NCBI GenBank assembly: GCA_024638765.1
Contig: JAHEJT010000022.1
Span: forward strand, 1 to 45,745
Source: Verrucomicrobiales bacterium
Lineage (GTDB): Bacteria > Verrucomicrobiota > Verrucomicrobiia > Verrucomicrobiales > DEV007
Length of the DNA: 45,745 bases
Reading direction: 5' to 3'
The translations under genes and the position numbers were made by a program. Of the stretch, positions 43,890 to 45,745 are shown in pieces. The notes under the pieces were generated by a model, which was given only the letters and a program-made list of their open reading frames with translations, did no database searches and was not told where the DNA came from. Within the stretch, counting starts at the first letter, position 1. Each line of letters begins with the position of its first letter.

Positions 43890-45494
43890 TCAGAATTCCT
43901 CCGAGGCCGCGTGATCCGCAAGGTGGATAGGCTTGTACCCGCCCTTCGACTTGAAGTAAAAAATAAGGATCAGGTAACACACCAGCATGAAGGCCGGGAA
44001 GATTGCCATCGACCGCAACGCGCCCTGGTTGCTCTTCGCCCGGACATCGCCAATGAGACCGTTAGCGGCCTCCTGTTGCGCTGCCGGCAGGGCTCCCACT
44101 AATTCACCGACACGCGCATCGTCGATGGTCTCGTATTTCAGAACTTCGTAAATCGATTTCTCGGTCAGCGCGGTGACACTACCGTCCGCGATCAGCCCGG
44201 GCACCTTTTGCGCCACCTCTTCACTGGCCACAAGCGCGGATTGCTGGCTCTTCGTCTGGAGGACACCGATGTAAGGAAAGCCGAGCGTCCCGACGGCGAG
44301 CATCCCGATCCCGGATATCGCGTTCAAGGTCAGGGCGCCGCCCTTGGGAGTCTGCTCCGATACCACGCCAAGCATGGTCGGCCAGAAGAATGTCTTTCCG
44401 ATTCCATAAAGTGTCGCCGCGAGGAAGAGGGCCATTCCCGCTGCGGTGGAGAGCCACGCCAAGCCGACAATGGCCAGGAAGGCGCAAGTCGCAAGGAGAC
44501 CGAGTGGTGAAAGCTTATGGACGATCGGTCCGGCAAAGAACCGCAATACAAGCATGATCGCCGAAGTGTAAACGAGCACCCAACCCGGGTGAATACTCTT
44601 GAGCGCCCCCTCCATGATCCCCGTGATCCAACCATCGGTCCCGATCTCCGTCGTGGCGAGGGGCATCATGATGAGGATCAGGAAAAATAGAAGTCCTCGA
44701 CCGAGAGTTTTCGTAAAAACTCCAAACCACGCCACGATCCCGACGCCGATAAGAATAAAGACAACCTTCTGCCACATCGGAAGCACGATGGAACTGCCCG
44801 CCGAGAAGAAGTCCATCAGCTGAAGAACGACGAGGACCGCCACGACGAGCGCGCCGAGCACCCCGAATTCCCCGAGCATCTCCTTGTACGACACGCCGGC
44901 CGTCTCGCGCTCGCTTTTGGGGAAGTGCTGCCCGATGAGCATGAGCAAGTAGATGACCGCCGGAACGGCAATGATGCCGACCTTGATCCACCATGGGATG
45001 TCGCCCATGAAAATCGTGATTAATCCAGCGAGGACCAGGCCTCCCGGCCAGCCGGCGTGGAGAATGTTCAACCACTTCGTCTTTTCCTTGCTGAACATCG
45101 TTGCGACGACGGGATTGATGAACGCTTCCACCGTGCCGTTGCCCAGGGCGAGAATAAGACTGCCCCAATAGACCATGCTGAACGCCAGTTCCTTGTTACC
45201 GCCTTGGCTGATGAAGTAGGCCGATACGCCCATGATTGCCCAGATGATGTGCCCGAGAAAGGCGAAGAACATCGCTGTCTTGTATCCGATTCGGTCAATG
45301 ATGAGGCTGAAGCCGATGATGCTGACGGCGAACGGCCAGATGCCGATGCCCGCAAGCCGACCTGCCTGCGCCGGGTCGAGATCAAATTCCCCCGCCCAGG
45401 TGCCAATGAGAAACATTCTTGCGATGAACCCGAAGGCGGTGGTGATCAGGGCTATGAAACAGCCCCAAAAGAGCATCTTGTTCTGTCCTTCCAT
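43890..45494 (-). CDS. MFS transporter, paralogue 2
   Basis: Second member of the tandem pair; 534 residues, twelve predicted membrane helices, substrate unknown. It opens [45 protein letters not shown]. It matches paralogue 1 in [101 protein letters not shown] and [32 protein letters not shown]. Its loop before the last helix is longer than in paralogue 1. Both end in KGGYKP- or RGGYKP-type tails. Confidence 0.9.
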   Translation of the reverse strand: MEGQNKMLFWGCFIALITTAFGFIARMFLIGTWAGEFDLDPAQAGRLAGIGIWPFAVSIIGFSLIIDRIGYKTAMFFAFLGHIIWAIMGVSAYFISQGGNKELAFSMVYWGSLILALGNGTVEAFINPVVATMFSKEKTKWLNILHAGWPGGLVLAGLITIFMGDIPWWIKVGIIAVPAVIYLLMLIGQHFPKSERETAGVSYKEMLGEFGVLGALVVAVLVVLQLMDFFSAGSSIVLPMWQKVVFILIGVGIVAWFGVFTKTLGRGLLFFLILIMMPLATTEIGTDGWITGIMEGALKSIHPGWVLVYTSAIMLVLRFFAGPIVHKLSPLGLLATCAFLAIVGLAWLSTAAGMALFLAATLYGIGKTFFWPTMLGVVSEQTPKGGALTLNAISGIGMLAVGTLGFPYIGVLQTKSQQSALVASEEVAQKVPGLIADGSVTALTEKSIYEVLKYETIDDARVGELVGALPAAQQEAANGLIGDVRAKSNQGALRSMAIFPAFMLVCYLILIFYFKSKGGYKPIHLADHAASEEF

Positions 45495-45745
45495 GGGAAT
45501 GTGCTTTCCTGAAAAGTTGTGGTTTTTGGTGGTTTTAAGAATGCTTCGACATGGGGGGATGCCGACGCGGAACGGCTTGATTTAACACAAGAGGCCCCTT
45601 CCACAAGAACAAAAAGCCCGGGCAGGACGCCTGGAGTCCCGGTAAACCGTGGGAAATGCACAGGCCTGACGGAGGGGCGATCTCCGCATCGTCCGCAGCG
45701 CACAGGGAAAAACGCGGCAATGACACTGCCACAGCGCGGAGCGCG
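45495..45745. other. Right-hand end without a recognised feature
   Basis: Upstream region of the second MFS gene. I see G/T-rich tracts near 45515-45535 but no confident promoter, RNA or coding sequence; the window ends here. Confidence 0.5.

Overview
The window looks like a chromosomal segment of a GC-rich bacterium, most likely a member of the Verrucomicrobiota (PVC superphylum). This is an inference from gene content: LL-diaminopimelate aminotransferase (DapL), a plant-like glucuronokinase homologue, ribosomal operons lacking rpmD, rpsN, infA and tuf, and intergenic regions full of short palindromes and 7-bp tandem repeats. No rRNA gene or phylogenetic marker comparison was available.

Left part (1-11.4 kb): repeat-rich DNA with a 44-bp perfect palindrome, then galU and a glucuronokinase-like GHMP kinase, two tandem paralogous exported proteins of unknown function, a histidine-rich permease pair, rmuC, a superoxide dismutase gene, dapL and a DCC-family thiol oxidoreductase whose last codons form an intrinsic terminator.

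Replication block (11.5-16.6 kb): dnaN and dnaA on the minus strand, a 563-base gap upstream of dnaA with two DnaA-box-like 9-mers (candidate origin), and a sodium:solute symporter gene.

Ribosomal block (17.2-36.3 kb, all minus strand): transcription runs from a promoter near 36.44 kb with a GC-rich discriminator through rpsL-rpsG-fusA-rpsJ-rplC-rplD-rplW-rplB-rpsS-[exported coiled-coil protein]-rplV-rpsC-rplP-rpmC-rpsQ-rplN-rplX-rplE-rpsH-rplF-rplR-rpsE-rplO-secY-map-rpmJ-rpsM-rpsK-rpsD. tuf, rpsN, rpmD, adk, infA, rpoA and rplQ are absent from their usual places. Five ribosomal proteins carry long Ala/Pro/Glu/Lys-rich tails. A predicted secreted coiled-coil protein is embedded between rpsS and rplV.

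Right part (36.6-45.7 kb): a CAU-anticodon tRNA, a glycerate kinase gene followed by fabD, a highly unusual tRNA-Ser(UGA) locus, a membrane-anchored SGNH/GDSL-like protein, and two tandem paralogous MFS transporters.

The tRNA-Ser locus (39.29-40.25 kb) is the most striking part. One intact tRNA-Ser gene is surrounded by partial tRNA-Ser copies. In these copies a 70-71-nt double-hairpin element interrupts the anticodon loop, exactly between anticodon bases 2 and 3 wherever the flanks are preserved. A tiny GIY-YIG endonuclease gene starts 13 bases beyond one interrupted loop. This resembles an endonuclease-linked element that targets tRNA-Ser, and it is the best candidate here for an undescribed system.
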